Source: a bacterium
GTDB lineage: Bacteria > Planctomycetota > Planctomycetia > Pirellulales > Pirellulaceae
Assembly (NCBI GenBank): GCA_024743355.1
Contig: JANSWS010000035.1
Span: 1 to 32,881 of the forward strand
Direction of reading: 5' to 3'
DNA: 32,881 nt
Both the position numbers and the translations under genes were made by a program. Below are positions 32,633-32,881 of this stretch, one piece after another. Below the pieces are notes generated by a model. That model was not told the DNA's origin, did not search any database, and worked only from the letters and a program-made list of their open reading frames with translations. Positions within the stretch are counted from its first letter, which is position 1. Every line of letters begins with the position of its first letter.

Positions 32633-32881
32633 CAATCCACCGTCTGGCGACGGTAGCTACGCTCACCAGAGCGTGGGGCTTGATTCTCTCAGGCAATCCA
32701 CCGTCTGGCGACGGTAGCTACGCTCACCAGAGCGTGGATGGGAAAGCCCAGGTGCAATCCACCATCTGTCGACGGTAGCTACGCTCACCAGAGCGTGGAT
32801 GGGAAAGCCCAGGTGCAATCCACCGTCTGTCGACGGTAGCTACGCTTGCCAAAGCGTGGGGCTTGATTCTCTCAGGCAATC
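32633..32881. repeat. REP-like array with exact 61-bp period (44-bp repeat plus 17-bp spacer)
   Basis: Units start at 32633, 32694, 32755, 32816 and 32877 (cut by the window edge), always 61 bp apart. Each repeat has two hairpins, CCGTC-TGGC-GACGG and CGCTC-ACCA-GAGCG, joined through a GTAGCTAC core. Only two 17-nt spacers occur: GGCTTGATTCTCTCAGG after units 1 and 4, and ATGGGAAAGCCCAGGTG before unit 1 and after units 2 and 3. The hairpins belong to the family at 13758-14252. The region 32352-32632 before the array has no well-supported gene. Confidence 0.92.

Noticed and set aside
32633-32881. CRISPR array
   Set aside because: The period is regular, but the spacers are only two 17-nt sequences used repeatedly, the repeat is two hairpins, and no cas gene is present.

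Overview
The window looks like chromosome of a planctomycete, probably in or near Pirellulales. This rests on several features together: very long prepilin-like proteins, two sulfatases of different S1 types, a membrane-anchored multihaem cytochrome c, weak or variable ribosome-binding sites, and intergenic gaps filled with hairpin repeats. No rRNA, tRNA or CRISPR array was found. The assignment is an inference from protein style and was not tested by a search.

Region 1 (1-13355, all minus strand) is a type II secretion / type IV pilus-like cluster. Read in transcription order it holds a GspE/PilB-type ATPase (11583-13355), a small hypothetical gene (11135-11575), a PilT-type ATPase (9732-10847), a second GspE/PilB-type ATPase (7637-9352), a GspF/PilC platform protein with an unusual insertion (6047-7477), and four prepilin-like proteins (4325-5440, 2513-3850, 1094-2509, 1-1110 partial). 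The last three prepilin genes are nearly contiguous or overlapping. Together they would encode the motors, the membrane platform and the pseudopilus; no secretin or prepilin peptidase is in the window.

Region 2 (13356-23183) is a 1.4 kb divergent gap with repeats and a good sigma70-like promoter, followed by rpoB and rpoC on the plus strand. No ribosomal protein gene lies directly upstream of rpoB, and 207 bp separate rpoB from rpoC.

Region 3 (23184-32881) is accessory: an SDR oxidoreductase (minus), a seven-haem cytochrome c (plus) that overlaps tail-to-tail with a TraB/TIKI-like secreted protein (minus), a sulfatase (plus), a REP-associated tyrosine transposase (RAYT, minus) and a second sulfatase (minus).

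The most notable signal is in the gaps. Most intergenic gaps hold a hairpin repeat family, and no copy was seen inside a clearly real coding region. One family, paired 17-nt hairpins with arms CTTTCGC/GCGAAAG, surrounds the RAYT gene so closely that the gene's stop codon lies in a repeat arm; the same unit, inverted, sits in the gspE-gspF gap more than 22 kb away. A second family carries the GTAG tetranucleotide typical of REPs, shows compensatory stem changes, and forms an exact 61-bp periodic array with two interchangeable 17-nt spacers at the right edge. A third has an invariant GGC-TCT-GCC core with different outer arms, and a fourth forms the ends of a duplicated 257-bp MITE-like unit.
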